Shown in pieces: positions 7,389 through 7,764 of a stretch of 7,764 nucleotides of DNA (its first letter is position 1; each line of letters begins with the position of its first letter). Both the position numbers and the translations under genes were made by a program. The notes under the pieces were generated by a model. It was not told the DNA's origin. It saw nothing but the letters and a program-made list of their open reading frames with translations, and searched no databases. This DNA comes from an uncultured Bacilli bacterium (lineage in GTDB: Bacteria; Bacillota_I; Bacilli_A; RF39; UBA660). The stretch lies in the NCBI GenBank assembly GCA_947626215.1, contig CANQRJ010000066.1, positions 1 through 7,764 on the forward strand. The letters run 5' to 3'.

Positions 7389-7419
7389 ATTATAACATGT
7401 TGCCCCCCCCCCGTGTCAA
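7389..7419 (-). promoter_or_regulatory. Sigma-A promoter with G10 tract in its spacer (candidate phase-variable switch)
   Basis: Read on the minus strand, TTGACA (7419-7414) is a perfect -35 and TATAAT (7394-7389) a perfect -10, preceded by TG one base upstream (extended -10, TGTTATAAT). The spacer is 19 bp, two more than the usual 17, and contains ten consecutive G (C at 7403-7412 on the + strand). The expected transcription start is near 7382, giving a leader of about 60 nt before the ATG at 7320. It drives the Ig-like gene and, through tight spacing, the giant secreted gene. Changes in tract length would alter the -35/-10 spacing; the extended -10 may keep some activity at a poor spacing. 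The promoter call is strong; switching is inferred. Confidence 0.8.
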
Positions 7420-7439
7420 TGAAAGTTATGGCATGTTAT
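7392..7439. repeat. Inverted repeat ATAACATG / CATGTTAT around the promoter
   Basis: ATAACATG at 7392-7399 overlaps the -10 region, and its exact reverse complement CATGTTAT lies at 7432-7439, just upstream of the -35. The 8-bp arms are 32 bp apart and enclose the G10 spacer. A dimeric regulator bound to both would cover the promoter. No regulator gene is present in the window. Confidence 0.35.
7403..7412. repeat. Homopolymer of ten C (ten G on the minus strand)
   Basis: A run of ten C in strongly AT-rich, non-coding DNA. G/C runs of this length are highly prone to polymerase slippage. The length read here may be a consensus of mixed lengths or affected by sequencing error. Confidence 0.95.
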
Positions 7440-7511
7440 CATTTTTTTGGACAACTTTTGTGAAAATTTTGCAAATAATGTCATTCTATGTCGTGTTATG
7501 AAATTGGTTAT

Positions 7512-7540
7512 ATAAAAATAGCTCTGAATTTCAGAGCTAT
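7512..7540 (-). terminator. Intrinsic terminator of the upstream Rpn-type gene
   Basis: ATAGCTCTGAA and TTCAGAGCTAT are perfect 11-bp complements separated by one base (7518-7540), in practice about a 9-bp stem with a 5-nt loop. On the minus strand this is followed by TTTTTATA. It lies about 27 bp past the Rpn stop and isolates that gene from the surface operon's own promoter. Confidence 0.85.
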
Positions 7541-7555
7541 ATATTGATAGATTTT

Positions 7556-7574
7556 TATCATAAATTTTATGATA
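7556..7574. repeat. Perfect 9-bp inverted repeat over the Rpn stop codon
   Basis: TATCATAAA and TTTATGATA are complementary around one central base and include the TAA stop of the Rpn-type gene. No T run follows on the minus strand, so it is not a classical terminator. It may strengthen the 3' end together with the next hairpin. Confidence 0.4.
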
Positions 7575-7764
7575 CTTCTTTTTCTAATTCTTCGATGGTC
7601 TCTATTGGCAATTCTGTTACTTTGGAAATCATAGATAATTCTATATTTTCTTTTAGCATCTTACGAGCAATTTCTAATTCTTTTTCTCGTCTGCCTTCTA
7701 GTCTTTCTGAGTTGAGTTGAAATCTTATATCTTGTTCATGGGTTAAGAAACTTGTGAACTCTTT
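7567..7764 (-). CDS. Rpn/PDDEXK_2-family nuclease-transposase, C-terminal end (start outside window)
   Basis: The minus strand is open from the window edge for 65 codons to a TAA at 7567-7569. The tail reads RREKELEIARKMLKENIELS, then a short helix-turn-helix-like segment, ISKVTELPIETIEELEKE. The charged R/E/K helix followed by ARKML..I..ISK.T.L..E.IE.L is the characteristic C-terminus of Rpn-family (PD-(D/E)XK nuclease family transposase) proteins. The catalytic part is beyond the window. It has the same orientation as the Rpn-type gene at the left end, and the two bracket the surface-protein operon. Because the fragments cover opposite ends of the protein, their similarity to each other cannot be judged here. 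Confidence 0.82.
   Translation of the reverse strand, partial: KEFTSFLTHEQDIRFQLNSERLEGRREKELEIARKMLKENIELSMISKVTELPIETIEELEKEVS

Larger units (their letters stand above)
7355..7457. repeat. GGACAACTT direct repeats flanking the promoter
   Basis: GGACAACTT occurs at 7355-7363, in the expected 5' untranslated region, and at 7449-7457, upstream of the -35. The copies are 94 bp apart and bracket the G10 promoter. Each is next to A/T runs. They could be regulator sites acting by looping, or chance; nine bases is short. Confidence 0.3.

Noticed and set aside
7205..7390. Open frame of 61 codons on the minus strand beginning just after the promoter
   Set aside because: It overlaps the real gene in another frame, has no good ribosome binding site and has no recognisable features.
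7403..7412. G-quadruplex regulatory element
   Set aside because: A single G run without other nearby G tracts does not meet the usual four-tract requirement; slippage is the simpler reading.
7211..7501. Open frame of 96 codons on the + strand through the poly-C tract (PPP-R)
   Set aside because: It overlaps the Ig-like gene start and its promoter, has no ribosome binding site or recognisable domain, and is explained as a shadow frame.
7567..7680. Internal small gene inside the Rpn C-terminus, as described for some Rpn loci
   Set aside because: Internal ATG codons exist (for example in ARKML), but none has a convincing ribosome binding site in this window.
1..7764. CRISPR array, tRNA or rRNA genes
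   Set aside because: No regularly spaced direct repeats with spacers, and no cloverleaf or rRNA-like conserved segments were seen on either strand.

Overview
The window is AT-rich, low-GC bacterial DNA. Strong AAGGAG-type ribosome binding sites, TGG-coded tryptophans, Big_2 and InlB/Flg_new surface domains and Rpn-type PD-(D/E)XK nuclease genes all suggest a Bacillota/Mycoplasmatota-like host-associated (probably gut) bacterium using the standard code. This placement is inferred, not proven. All real genes lie on the minus strand, so the window reads from its right end to its left end.

Layout in transcription order: (1) 7764-7567, the C-terminal end of an Rpn/PDDEXK_2-family nuclease-transposase gene, closed by a strong hairpin terminator (7512-7540). 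(2) 7421-7341, a regulatory gap with a near-perfect sigma-A promoter: TTGACA, 19 bp, then extended -10 TGTTATAAT. The spacer carries an uninterrupted run of ten G (ten C on the + strand). (3) 7320-5953, a 455-aa membrane-anchored protein with one InlB/Flg_new repeat, three Big_2 Ig-like domains, a Pro/Thr linker and an unknown C-terminal domain. (4) 5936-1065, a 1623-aa secreted protein with a signal peptide, four divergent repeats of about 150 residues, an InlB-like repeat and two beta-helix-like domains, but no visible cell-wall anchor. (5) 1060-1035, a hairpin just after that stop codon. (6) 1011-448, a 187-aa membrane-anchored extracytoplasmic thioredoxin-like protein with a CKEC motif, closed by a terminator (418-449). 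(7) 311-1, the N-terminal part of a second Rpn/PDDEXK_2 gene.

The three central genes look like one surface-protein operon: an anchored Ig-domain protein, a giant secreted adhesin-like partner, and a thiol-disulfide enzyme that could form the partner's disulfides (it has only four cysteines, in two local pairs). The most interesting signal is the G10 run inside the promoter spacer. Slippage there would change the -35/-10 distance (19 bp now, 17 bp with G8) and so could switch the operon between expression levels, as known for poly-G/poly-C promoter tracts of Neisseria porA and opc. The cassette lies between two same-orientation members of a mobile nuclease family, consistent with an accessory, horizontally moving locus.
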